Source: Gammaproteobacteria bacterium (lineage in GTDB: Bacteria; Pseudomonadota; Gammaproteobacteria; Steroidobacterales; Woeseiaceae). From it: 13,088 nt of DNA. Shown here piece by piece: positions 1 through 7,024 of this stretch. The stretch lies in contig DAOWGY010000260.1 in NCBI GenBank assembly GCA_030641695.1, positions 1 to 13,088 of the forward strand, in the 5' to 3' direction. The notes under the pieces were generated by a model, which saw nothing but the letters and a program-made list of their open reading frames with translations, searched no databases and had not been told where the DNA came from. Position 1 is the stretch's first letter. Each line of letters opens with the position of its first letter. The translations under genes and the position numbers were made by a program.

Positions 1-2
1 AC

Positions 3-1073
3 ATGCACCTGATTTACAAACTCGGCACCGGAAAGCCACGCAAGATCGAAGATGCTATCGGCCGCTCCATCGAGGTCATGGCTGGCAGCAGCCATGCCGA
101 TGTGCTGGCGTCGTTGAAGCAGCAGTACGTCCCCGAACTCGAGTGGACCGAGAACGCCGACGCCGAGGTCACCGACCTGCTCGCAGAGGTCGCCTACGGC
201 AACCTCGACCTTACCGTATCCGATAGCACCGAGTTTGACATCCAGCGGCATTTCCACCCCGACTTGCGCGTTGCGATCGACTTGCAGGTCGGGGATCCAC
301 TTGCATGGGCGTTCCCCAAGGGCAAGGGCGACACACTGCTGGCCCGCGCCGACGATTTTCTCATCCGGGCGGAACGTCGCGGTTATCTGGCGCGCGTGCA
401 CGATCGCTATTACGGTCATACGAAAAAATTCGATTACGTCGGCACACGAAATTTCATTCGCCATTACGAGAGCCGCCTGCCGCGTTACCGGCAGATGTTC
501 GAACAAGCCGGCGCAGAGTGGGACGTCGACTGGAGATTGCTCGCCGCCATCGGCTACCAGGAATCGCACTGGCGCTCAGGTGCCGTGTCACCGACCGGCG
601 TCAAAGGCATCATGATGCTGACCAAAGACACGGCGGACTATCTCGGCATCGACGATCGGGTCGATCCGAAGAACAGCATCTTTGGCGGTGCACAGTTCTA
701 CGCGCGGCAAACGGAACGCGTGGCGGACACCGTCGATGAACCCGATCGTACCTGGATGGCACTTGCCGCTTACAACGTCGGCTTCAACCATATCAAGGAC
801 GCGCGCCAAATCGTGGAGTGGCAAGGCGGCAACCCGGATACGTGGGTGGACATATCCAATACACTGCCGCTGCTGTCGCAACGCAAGTGGTATACACAAG
901 TACCGTATGGTTATGCGCGCGGCTGGGAGCCGGTGTTATACGTCAACAATATTCGCAGTTACTACAACATCCTCAAGTGGTTGACCGCGAACGAAGAGAC
1001 GGAAGAAGCGGAACCGGGAATCGAAAATCTGCCGGAACTTCCCGATGAGCCGGCCGAGGTTACAGAGACGTAG
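3..1073 (+). CDS. mltF: Membrane-bound lytic murein transglycosylase F, 5' end cut by window edge
   Basis: MltF cleaves the glycan strands of peptidoglycan at the outer membrane, leaving 1,6-anhydromuramic acid ends. The 356 visible residues are the C-terminal part: E. coli MltF is about 518 residues, so the signal peptide and start of the first domain lie outside the window, and the Met at base 3 is probably internal. Residues 1-120 are the rest of the solute-binding-protein-like (SBP_bac_3) domain. Residues 165-330 are the SLT catalytic domain, with catalytic Glu187 in YQESHW, then SPTGVKGIMMLT, the AAYNVG motif near 255-260 and YGYARG. These strings match E. coli MltF closely. An acidic tail (about residues 333-356) ends the protein. 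The TAG stop at 1071-1073 lies inside a REP-like repeat. The gene converges on tadA. Confidence 0.96.
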   Translation: MHLIYKLGTGKPRKIEDAIGRSIEVMAGSSHADVLASLKQQYVPELEWTENADAEVTDLLAEVAYGNLDLTVSDSTEFDIQRHFHPDLRVAIDLQVGDPLAWAFPKGKGDTLLARADDFLIRAERRGYLARVHDRYYGHTKKFDYVGTRNFIRHYESRLPRYRQMFEQAGAEWDVDWRLLAAIGYQESHWRSGAVSPTGVKGIMMLTKDTADYLGIDDRVDPKNSIFGGAQFYARQTERVADTVDEPDRTWMALAAYNVGFNHIKDARQIVEWQGGNPDTWVDISNTLPLLSQRKWYTQVPYGYARGWEPVLYVNNIRSYYNILKWLTANEETEEAEPGIENLPELPDEPAEVTET

Positions 1074-1160
1074 GAACGCCTCTAGAGGCGCGACTGGTTT
1101 GAGACTGGAACGAAGTGCTAATCGTCGCGACCTCAGTCGCGCTTCGAGAAGCGCTCCAAC
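1070..1160. repeat. REPIN-like inverted pair of REP units between mltF and tadA
   Basis: Two copies of a 27-base palindromic unit face each other. The left unit (1070-1096, + orientation) carries a perfect 14-base palindrome at 1077-1090. The right unit (1134-1160, read on the minus strand) begins GTTGGAGCG and has a 16-base palindrome at 1139-1154. The two differ at 5 of 27 positions; one stem pair is T-A in one and C-G in the other, so pairing is kept. The right unit shares 24 identical bases with the unit at 7688-7713. This is the form of gammaproteobacterial REP elements, short stem-loop repeats mobilised by RAYT (TnpA_REP) transposases encoded elsewhere. The left unit contains the mltF stop codon. 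Lying between convergent genes, the hairpins may also act as a two-way transcription end, but no T-run is present. Confidence 0.85.
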
Positions 1161-1165
1161 GATTG

Positions 1166-1627
1166 CTATCGACGATTTTCGAAGAAGGTCTTGAGAACCT
1201 TGCCGCAGTCCTCGGCGAGTACACCACCGTTGATTTCGAAGCGGTGGTTGAAACTTGCGCTGTCTGACAGGTCGATAGCGCTGCCCGCGGCGCCCGCCTT
1301 GGGATCATAGGCCCCGAAAACGAGACGCTGAACGCGAGCCTGCACCATCGCGCCCATGCACATCGCACAGGGTTCCAGGGTCACGTACACAGTTGCGGTC
1401 GTCAGCCGGTAATCACCAAGTTCCTGTGCAGCGGCTCGCAGCGCGACGATTTCCGCGTGCGCGCTGGGATCGATGTCGCTGATCGTACGATTGACGCCGC
1501 GTGCGATGATCTCGCCATCCACAACAACGACGGCACCGACGGGAACTTCGCCGGCTTGCGCGGCGACCCTGGCTTCACCGATTGCCGCTCGCATGTAGCC
1601 AAGATCGGCATCCGACCAGGCGGCCAT
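1166..1627 (-). CDS. tadA: tRNA-specific adenosine-34 deaminase
   Basis: TadA converts adenosine 34 to inosine in the anticodon of tRNA-Arg(ACG), which lets that tRNA read CGU, CGC and CGA. The 153-residue protein has the zinc deaminase core: EVPVGAVVV at 27-35, HAE at 57-59 (His57 zinc ligand, Glu59 proton shuttle) and PCAMC at 86-90 (Cys87 and Cys90 zinc ligands), then MVQARVQRLVFGAYDPKAGAAGS, close to E. coli TadA. It lacks the lysine-rich C-terminal extension of the E. coli enzyme. The ATG at 1627-1625 follows the guaA stop directly (TAGATG), and a GGGAG-type ribosome site lies in the last guaA codons, so translation is probably coupled to guaA. It is the last gene of the guaB-guaA-tadA unit and ends at the REPIN shared with mltF. 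Confidence 0.96.
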   Translation of the reverse strand: MAAWSDADLGYMRAAIGEARVAAQAGEVPVGAVVVVDGEIIARGVNRTISDIDPSAHAEIVALRAAAQELGDYRLTTATVYVTLEPCAMCMGAMVQARVQRLVFGAYDPKAGAAGSAIDLSDSASFNHRFEINGGVLAEDCGKVLKTFFENRR

Positions 1628-3226
1628 CTACTCCCACTCGATCGTTGCCGGCGGTTTGCCGGAGATGTCATAGGTAACGCGCGAGATGCCATCCACCTCG
1701 TTGATGATGCGCAGCGACACATGCTCCAGGAACTCGTACGGCAGGCGTGCCCAGCGCGCAGTCATGAAGTCGATGGTCTCGACGGCGCGTAACGCAATGA
1801 CGTATTCGTAGCGGCGGCCGTCGCCCATGACGCCGACCGATTTCACGGGCAGGAATACGGCAAATGCCTGGCTGACCTTGTCGTACAGGTCGTGCTTCCG
1901 CAGTTCGTCGATGAAAATATCGTCGGCGAACTGCAGTTTTTCGACAAATTCGGGTTTCACCTCTCCCAGCACTCGCACACCAAGACCGGGGCCGGGGAAC
2001 GGATGCCGGAACACCATCTCGCGCGGCAGACCGAGCTCGAGGCCGATCTTGCGGACTTCATCCTTGAACAATTCCCTGAGTGGTTCCACGAGCGACATGC
2101 GCATGTTCTCGGGCAAGCCGCCGACATTGTGGTGCGACTTGATGACATGCGCCTTGCCGGTCGACGCGCCGGCCGACTCGATCACGTCAGGATAGATCGT
2201 GCCTTGCGCCAGCCACTCGATACTCTCCAGCTTGTGAGCCTCCTCGTCGAAGACCTCGATGAACTCGCCGCCGATGACTTTGCGCTTCTCTTCGGGGTCG
2301 CTGACGCCCTCCAGCGCCGCGAAAAACCGCTCCGCGGCATTGACGCGAATTACATGCACGCCGAGATGATCGGCAAACGTGTCCATCACCTGGTCGCCCT
2401 CGTGGTGGCGCAACAAACCGTGATCGACAAACACGCAGGTAAGCTGATCGCCGATCGCTTCGTGCAGCAATGCCGCAACGACGGATGAATCGACACCGCC
2501 GGACAGGCCCAACAGCACTTTGCCCTCACCAACCCGTTCGCGAACGCCGGCAATACTGTCCGCGACGATGTTGCCGGGTGTCCAGTCGCTCGGGCATCCA
2601 CAGATATCGTGGACGAAACGCTCCATGATCGCCTGGCCCTGCAGCGTATGCGTTACCTCAGGGTGGAACTGCACGCCATAGAAATGCCGCGAGCGATCCT
2701 CCATGGCGGCCAGCGGTGAATTGCCGCTGCTGGCCGTCGCCTCGAACCCTGGCGGTAACGACTCGACACGATCGCCATGGCTCATCCAAACCTTGAGCAT
2801 CGGCGGGCCACTTTCTGTATCACTCAAGCCGCCCAGCAAGCCGGAGTCGCCGGGTTCGATCTCGGCGTAACCGAACTCACGATGCCCGGAGGCCTCAACC
2901 TTGCCGCCAAGTTCCGCCGCCATCGTCTGCATGCCGAAGCAGATACCGAGTACAGGAACCCCGAGCTCAAAAACCGTATGCGAAACACGTGGTGGTTCGT
3001 CGAGATTCACCGACTCAGGACCACCCGACAAAATGACGCCGGACGGTTGAAATGCCTTGATCGCATCGTCTTTCACATCCCAGGGATGAATCTCCGAGTA
3101 CACTCCGCGTTCGCGAACGCGGCGAGCGATAAGCTGCGTGTACTGGCTGCCGAAATCGAGAATCAGAAGCCGGTGAGCGTGAATGTCCTTACGCGGGATC
3201 CTGGTTACTGTGGCGGGCTGGCTCAT
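1628..3226 (-). CDS. guaA: GMP synthase (glutamine-hydrolysing)
   Basis: GuaA makes GMP from XMP, ATP and glutamine, the last step of guanine nucleotide synthesis, in the cytoplasm. The 532 residues hold three parts. The class I glutamine amidotransferase domain (about 18-210) has nucleophile Cys96 in GICFGMQTM and His188/Glu190 in GVQFHPE. The ATP pyrophosphatase domain has the P-loop SGGVDSS at 242-248. The C-terminal dimerisation domain ends in the usual PPATIEWE. Length is close to E. coli GuaA (525). The N-terminus carries about 16 extra residues before HRLLILDFGSQYTQ; no nearer ATG or GTG exists, so the ATG at 3226 is kept, although no strong ribosome site precedes it. It starts 10 bases after the guaB stop, as expected for a guaBA operon. 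Confidence 0.97.
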   Translation of the reverse strand: MSQPATVTRIPRKDIHAHRLLILDFGSQYTQLIARRVRERGVYSEIHPWDVKDDAIKAFQPSGVILSGGPESVNLDEPPRVSHTVFELGVPVLGICFGMQTMAAELGGKVEASGHREFGYAEIEPGDSGLLGGLSDTESGPPMLKVWMSHGDRVESLPPGFEATASSGNSPLAAMEDRSRHFYGVQFHPEVTHTLQGQAIMERFVHDICGCPSDWTPGNIVADSIAGVRERVGEGKVLLGLSGGVDSSVVAALLHEAIGDQLTCVFVDHGLLRHHEGDQVMDTFADHLGVHVIRVNAAERFFAALEGVSDPEEKRKVIGGEFIEVFDEEAHKLESIEWLAQGTIYPDVIESAGASTGKAHVIKSHHNVGGLPENMRMSLVEPLRELFKDEVRKIGLELGLPREMVFRHPFPGPGLGVRVLGEVKPEFVEKLQFADDIFIDELRKHDLYDKVSQAFAVFLPVKSVGVMGDGRRYEYVIALRAVETIDFMTARWARLPYEFLEHVSLRIINEVDGISRVTYDISGKPPATIEWE

Positions 3227-3236
3227 GATCGAATTA

Positions 3237-4703
3237 CTATTTAGTGCGATAGTTCGGCGCTTCTTTGGTGATCGTCACATCATGTACGTGGCTTTCCCTC
3301 ATACCTGCGCTCGTGATGCGCACGAATTCCGGCTTCGTGCGCATCTCCTCGATGGTGCCACTGCCCGTATAGCCCATCGCAGCTCGAATACCGCCGACCA
3401 GCTGGTGCACGATGGCAATCAGGCTGCCCTTGTACGCAACGCGCCCCTCGATGCCCTCCGGCACGAGCTTCTCGAGTTCTTCGGTGGCATCCTGGAAATA
3501 GCGATCGGAGGAGCCGTGCGATTGCCCCATCGCAGCAATGGAACCCATGCCACGATAAGTCTTGTAGGAGCGCCCCTGGTACAACTCGACTTCCCCGGGT
3601 GATTCTTCGGTACCCGCGAACAGGCCGCCGATCATAACCGAGTACGCGCCGGCAACCAGTGCTTTGGCAATATCGCCGGAATAGCGAATGCCGCCGTCCG
3701 CGATCAAAGGAATACCTTTCTTTTTGAGCGTCGCGGCGACTTCGGCAACGGCCGATACCTGCGGTACGCCGACACCGGCGACGACGCGAGTTGTGCAGAT
3801 CGATCCGGGACCGATCCCGACCTTGACGCCATCGGCCCCGGCCTTGACGAGCGCTTCCGCCGCATCGCCCGTGACGATGTTGCCGCCGAGCACCTGCAAG
3901 TCCGGATACCGGCTCTTGATCTGGCTGACGCGATCGAGCACTCCCTTGGAGAAGCCGTGCGACGTATCGACGACGAGCAGGTCGGCCCCGGCCTCAACGA
4001 GCTCGTCCACGCGATCGTCGGTATCGTAGCCAGTACCTACGGCGGCGCCAACGCGCAGCGCGCCACTGGCATCCTTGCAGGCGCGAGGAAAGTCCTTGGC
4101 CTTCTGGAAATCTTTGGCCGTGATCATGCCTTTCAGTTCGAAGTTGTCGTCGACGACCAGCACTTTTTCGATGCGATGCTTGTGCAGCAGTGACACGACC
4201 TCGTCTTCATCCGCGCCCTCACCCACCGTCACGAGGCGCTCCCGCGGCGTCATCACCGTCGATACCGGCGCATCGAGCTGGGTTTCGAACCTGAGATCAC
4301 GCCCGGTGACGATACCGACGGTCTGTTTCTGACTCACGACCGGCACGCCCGAAATGCCCATCGCGCGCGTCAGGTCGAGGACCTCACGAATGCTCATGTC
4401 GGGCGCCACTGTGATCGGACTCCGCACGATGCCGCTTTCGAACTTCTTCACCGTGTGTACCTGGCGGGCCTGTTCCTCGATCGTCATATTCTTGTGAATG
4501 ACGCCGATGCCGCCTTCCTGAGCGAGCGCGATAGCGAGCCGCGATTCCGTCACCGTATCCATTGCGGCGGACAGGATCGGGATGTTGAGCGTAATTTCAG
4601 CCGTCAGTCTCGTGCTGAGATCGACCTCGCGAGGCAGCACCTCGGAATATCCGGGCTGCAGGAGGACGTCGTCGAAGGTCAGTGCTTCCTTGGCAATGCG
4701 CAT
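3237..4703 (-). CDS. guaB: Inosine-5'-monophosphate dehydrogenase
   Basis: GuaB oxidises IMP to XMP with NAD+, the first committed step toward GMP. The 488-residue protein starts RIAKEALTFDDVLLQPGYS, nearly the E. coli sequence, so the ATG at 4703 is secure. The TIM-barrel catalytic domain is split by a pair of CBS domains at about residues 93-205, which bind adenine/guanine nucleotides in this family. Catalytic Cys303 lies in GPGSICTTR, the IMP phosphate site is in IADGGIRYSGD, and the mobile-flap region follows TYRGMGS and SSDRYFQ. The end (HDVTITKEAPNYRTK) is near the usual C-terminus. It is first in the operon; its promoter should lie in the 95 bases shared with xseA. An AAGGGA ribosome-site-like sequence sits 13 bases before the ATG, farther than usual. 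Confidence 0.98.
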   Translation of the reverse strand: MRIAKEALTFDDVLLQPGYSEVLPREVDLSTRLTAEITLNIPILSAAMDTVTESRLAIALAQEGGIGVIHKNMTIEEQARQVHTVKKFESGIVRSPITVAPDMSIREVLDLTRAMGISGVPVVSQKQTVGIVTGRDLRFETQLDAPVSTVMTPRERLVTVGEGADEDEVVSLLHKHRIEKVLVVDDNFELKGMITAKDFQKAKDFPRACKDASGALRVGAAVGTGYDTDDRVDELVEAGADLLVVDTSHGFSKGVLDRVSQIKSRYPDLQVLGGNIVTGDAAEALVKAGADGVKVGIGPGSICTTRVVAGVGVPQVSAVAEVAATLKKKGIPLIADGGIRYSGDIAKALVAGAYSVMIGGLFAGTEESPGEVELYQGRSYKTYRGMGSIAAMGQSHGSSDRYFQDATEELEKLVPEGIEGRVAYKGSLIAIVHQLVGGIRAAMGYTGSGTIEEMRTKPEFVRITSAGMRESHVHDVTITKEAPNYRTK

Positions 4704-4740
4704 GTGTTGGTTCGCGTCCCTTGATGAGGTTAAACGGTCA

Positions 4741-4746
4741 ATTGTA
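4741..4746 (-). promoter_or_regulatory. Possible -10 element of the guaB promoter
   Basis: On the minus strand the bases read TACAAT, close to the sigma-70 consensus TATAAT. Transcription would start near 4734, giving a leader of about 30 bases before the guaB ATG at 4703. At 16-18 bases upstream there is only a poor -35 match (TTTGCC or TTTTGC), so the call rests mainly on position in the divergent gap. Confidence 0.35.
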
Positions 4747-4765
4747 CGCGCATGATTTTTTCGGC

Positions 4766-4775
4766 AAAAGCTTTT
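4766..4775. promoter_or_regulatory. Perfect 10-base palindrome in the guaB/xseA divergent region
   Basis: AAAAGCTTTT sits between the two proposed -10 elements, over the -35 area of the xseA promoter. A regulator bound here could affect both directions. It resembles the core of a purine-repressor box only loosely, and its symmetry axis is G|C rather than C|G, so I do not call it a PurR site. A palindrome this short and AT-rich can occur by chance. Confidence 0.25.
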
Positions 4776-4785
4776 AGGCGTCGGC

Positions 4786-4791
4786 TATACT
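4786..4791 (+). promoter_or_regulatory. Likely -10 element of the xseA promoter, implying a leaderless transcript
   Basis: TATACT matches the sigma-70 -10 consensus at 5 of 6 bases and ends 7 bases before the xseA ATG at 4799. Transcription usually begins about 6-8 bases past the -10, which would place the first base of the mRNA at or one base from the start codon. No Shine-Dalgarno sequence precedes the ATG, which fits. The -35 match is weak. Confidence 0.45.
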
Positions 4792-4798
4792 CGCGATC

Positions 4799-6154
4799 AT
4801 GGAAAACTCGGGTCAGGCGACCTCGATCACGGTCAGCCAGCTAAACCGACAGGTGAAGGACCTGCTCGAGAACGGACTCGGGCGCCTCTGGGTCGAGGGC
4901 GAGATCTCGAACCTCACGCGGCCGGCCTCCGGCCACCTCTATTTCAGGCTTAAGGACGAATCGGCACAGATCGGCGCCGCATTCTTTCGTCAGCGCCAGC
5001 GCGGTCCGACGATCGGACTCAAAAACGGCAACCATGTGCTCGTTTTCGGCAAGGTCAGCCTGTACGAGGCCCGAGGCGACTACCAGCTCATTGTCGAGCA
5101 GATCGAGCCCGCCGGCGAAGGCGTTCTCAAACGCCGCTACGATGCACTGAAAAAGAAACTGGCCGCCGAGGGCTTGTTCGACGAGGACCGCAAACAGCCG
5201 ATACCGGAGTTGCCACAGCGAATCGGCATCATCACCTCGCCGAGCGGTGCCGCCGTGCGTGACGTTTTGACAGTTTTGCGACGACGCTTTCCCGCCATTC
5301 CGGTTGTCATTTATCCGGCTGCGGTACAAGGCGATGCGGCGCCGGCTGAGCTGATCGGCGCTTTGCAGACGGCCGTGCGGCGAGACGAGTGCGACGTCTT
5401 GCTCTTGACGCGTGGCGGTGGCTCCCTCGAGGATCTTTGGGCTTTCAATGACGAGCAACTCGCTCGCACGATCTCGGACTCACCAATTCCCGTGGTCAGT
5501 GCGGTCGGCCACGAAGTTGACTTTACGATCGCAGACTTCGTCGCGGACGTCCGTGCGCAGACGCACTCGGGCGCAGCCGAGCTCATGGCACCGGACCGCG
5601 AGGAGTGGTTGCGGTCGATCAATGCGATTGCGAAACGAATCGCACGACAGGGGCAGCGGTCACTCGAAGACAAGGCGCAGTCGCTGGACTGGTTAAGCCG
5701 CCGCCTTATTGCAGGCAGCCCGGCCGCACGCGTTGCCCGACAGCAGGACAAACTCAGAGAAATTCGCGGCCGCGTATCGGCAGCACTGCGCAAGCGTATT
5801 CACGAACAAGGCAGCAAACTGCAAGGGCTGCACAATGAGCTTTTGCAGGTATCACCGGCCGTCCGTGTACAGCGCTCGATCAGCCAGGTCGCAGAATTCA
5901 GGCAACGGCTCGCAGTTACCGGCCGCGGCACGGTTTCCGCGCTGCGCCACAATCTGCAGGTAACCGCGCGCGCACTCGATGCCGTGAGCCCGCTGGCGAC
6001 GCTCGATCGCGGCTACGCAATCGTTACCGACGCCAGCACAGGCAAAGCACTATTGCGAGCCAAAGATGTCAAACAGGGAGACGACATTCGTGCGCGGCTC
6101 GCCGAGGGTGCGCTCGTCGCAACGATCAGGGACGTAATCGATGACAACGACTAG
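4799..6154 (+). CDS. xseA: Exodeoxyribonuclease VII large subunit
   Basis: XseA is the catalytic subunit of exonuclease VII, which degrades single-stranded DNA from both ends to short oligonucleotides; the partner XseB is not in this window. The 451 residues start with an OB-fold (about 9-105, WVEGEISNL, SGHLYFRLKD, YEARGDYQLIVE), then the nuclease domain, a long helical region (about 265-395) that binds XseB copies, and a C-terminal segment starting PLATLDRGYAIV. The residues reported essential in E. coli occur at the same numbers: Asp155, Arg205 in TRGGGSLEDLW, His238 and Asp241 in GHEVDFTIADFVAD. The stretch after this, normally RAPTPSAAAE, reads RAQTHSGAAE (252-261). The start matches the E. 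coli N-terminus; no later start is plausible. It is divergent from guaB as in E. coli and overlaps the next gene by 14 bases. Confidence 0.97.
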   Translation: MENSGQATSITVSQLNRQVKDLLENGLGRLWVEGEISNLTRPASGHLYFRLKDESAQIGAAFFRQRQRGPTIGLKNGNHVLVFGKVSLYEARGDYQLIVEQIEPAGEGVLKRRYDALKKKLAAEGLFDEDRKQPIPELPQRIGIITSPSGAAVRDVLTVLRRRFPAIPVVIYPAAVQGDAAPAELIGALQTAVRRDECDVLLLTRGGGSLEDLWAFNDEQLARTISDSPIPVVSAVGHEVDFTIADFVADVRAQTHSGAAELMAPDREEWLRSINAIAKRIARQGQRSLEDKAQSLDWLSRRLIAGSPAARVARQQDKLREIRGRVSAALRKRIHEQGSKLQGLHNELLQVSPAVRVQRSISQVAEFRQRLAVTGRGTVSALRHNLQVTARALDAVSPLATLDRGYAIVTDASTGKALLRAKDVKQGDDIRARLAEGALVATIRDVIDDND

Positions 6155-6944
6155 AGCCATCGTTTCCATGCTGTGCTTGTTGGTGGCCGCTCTCGCCAGT
6201 GCGGCACCGGAACACGCGCCGTGGCCAGGCGGAATTGCCGTGATCGACGTCGGTCCGGCAGAGGCGCCGCGACCGATCGTCGAATTCGGTGAACGACGTG
6301 TGCTCGTTACCCGGGTCGGTGACCGCTGGGCCGCGGCCGTCGGCATCCCGCTGGATACACCAACCGGGGAAGCTTCAGTTCGTGTCAACACGGCGCGTAT
6401 CGTTTCGTTCGAGGTCAGTGATCACGCTTACCGTGAGCAACACCTGACCGTTAGCAAGAGCTACGTCACTCCCGACGAAAAACAACTCGAACGCATCGGT
6501 CAGGAGCGCAAGGTCATCGATGCGGCGCTCACTGCCTGGCGCGATACGCCGATGGAAAGCGTGGCGCTCGCCGCACCCGTCGAAGGCCCTCGCAGCTCGA
6601 GCTTCGGCCTGCGTCGCTTTTTCAACGACCAGCCGCGCTCGCCGCACAAAGGTATGGATATCGCGGCGTCGGAAGGAACCGTGATCAACGCGCCGGGCAA
6701 CGGCATCGTGGCGGCGACCGGCGATTACTTCTTCAATGGCAGGACAGTGATCATCGACCACGGCCAGGGTTTCGTCACCATGTACTGCCACCTGAGCGAC
6801 ATCGGCGTCAAGAAAGGGCAGATGGTTACCGCAGGCGACTCGATCGGCGCTGTAGGCGCCACGGGCCGGGTCACGGGTCCGCATTTGCATTTCGGCACCT
6901 ACCTCAACGGAACCGCCGTCGATCCCGCATTGTTGCTGCCATAA
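6141..6944 (+). CDS. Secreted M23 (LytM-type) metallopeptidase
   Basis: A zinc endopeptidase of the M23 family, expected to cut peptide cross-links of peptidoglycan in the periplasm. The 267-residue protein begins with a signal peptide (about 1-22, MLCLLVAALASA then AP). Residues 25-105 form a beta-rich N-terminal domain like those preceding many M23 peptidases, a short helix covers about 113-135, and the LytM domain spans 148-267. The catalytic set is complete: His169 and Asp173 in HKGMD, His217 in YCHLSD, His248 and His250 in GPHLHFG. It is therefore likely active, not a degenerate LytM activator such as EnvC or NlpD. The ATG lies inside the 3' end of xseA (14-base overlap, different frame), so it is probably translated from the xseA mRNA; a GGGAC ribosome-site-like sequence lies 8-12 bases upstream. 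The exact substrate is unknown. Confidence 0.93.
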   Translation: MTTTRAIVSMLCLLVAALASAAPEHAPWPGGIAVIDVGPAEAPRPIVEFGERRVLVTRVGDRWAAAVGIPLDTPTGEASVRVNTARIVSFEVSDHAYREQHLTVSKSYVTPDEKQLERIGQERKVIDAALTAWRDTPMESVALAAPVEGPRSSSFGLRRFFNDQPRSPHKGMDIAASEGTVINAPGNGIVAATGDYFFNGRTVIIDHGQGFVTMYCHLSDIGVKKGQMVTAGDSIGAVGATGRVTGPHLHFGTYLNGTAVDPALLLP

Positions 6945-6955
6945 ATCGTCGAAAA

Positions 6956-6975
6956 TTGGTGGCAGGACCCGCCAA
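6956..6975 (+). other. Weak hairpin after the M23 peptidase gene
   Basis: TTGGTGG (6956-6962) can pair with CCGCCAA (6969-6975) through one G-T wobble, with a 6-base loop. It lies 12 bases past the stop of the peptidase gene. No T-run follows, so it does not look like a normal intrinsic terminator; it might end transcription partially or do nothing. Confidence 0.25.
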
Positions 6976-6976
6976 G

Positions 6977-6999
6977 TAAGCGTATCGTCCGCTTAGAAT
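6977..6999 (+). promoter_or_regulatory. Possible promoter with inverted repeat upstream of the outer-membrane barrel gene
   Basis: TAGAAT at 6994-6999 resembles a -10 element and would start a transcript near 7006, about 19 bases before the ATG at 7025. It overlaps an inverted repeat, TAAGCG (6977-6982) and CGCTTA (6990-6995) with a 7-base spacer, which could be an operator. The -35 region has no good match. GAGG at 7014-7017 is a clear ribosome site 7 bases before the ATG. Confidence 0.3.
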
Positions 7000-7024
7000 T
7001 AATCTAACCAATTGAGGAAAAACT

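Noticed and set aside
1138..1160. Intrinsic terminator for tadA or mltF
   Set aside because: The hairpin is strong but no T-run follows on either strand, and the same sequence recurs at 7688, so it is better described as a REP unit.
1892..2488. 198-codon + strand frame opposite guaA, and similar frames opposite guaB, hisS and yfgM
   Set aside because: All mirror the codon pattern of confirmed minus-strand genes and show no family features or ribosome sites.
4762..4779. Purine repressor (PurR) box before guaB
   Set aside because: GCAAAAGCTTTTAGGC has the right flavour, but its symmetry axis is offset from the PurR pattern and one half-site fails.
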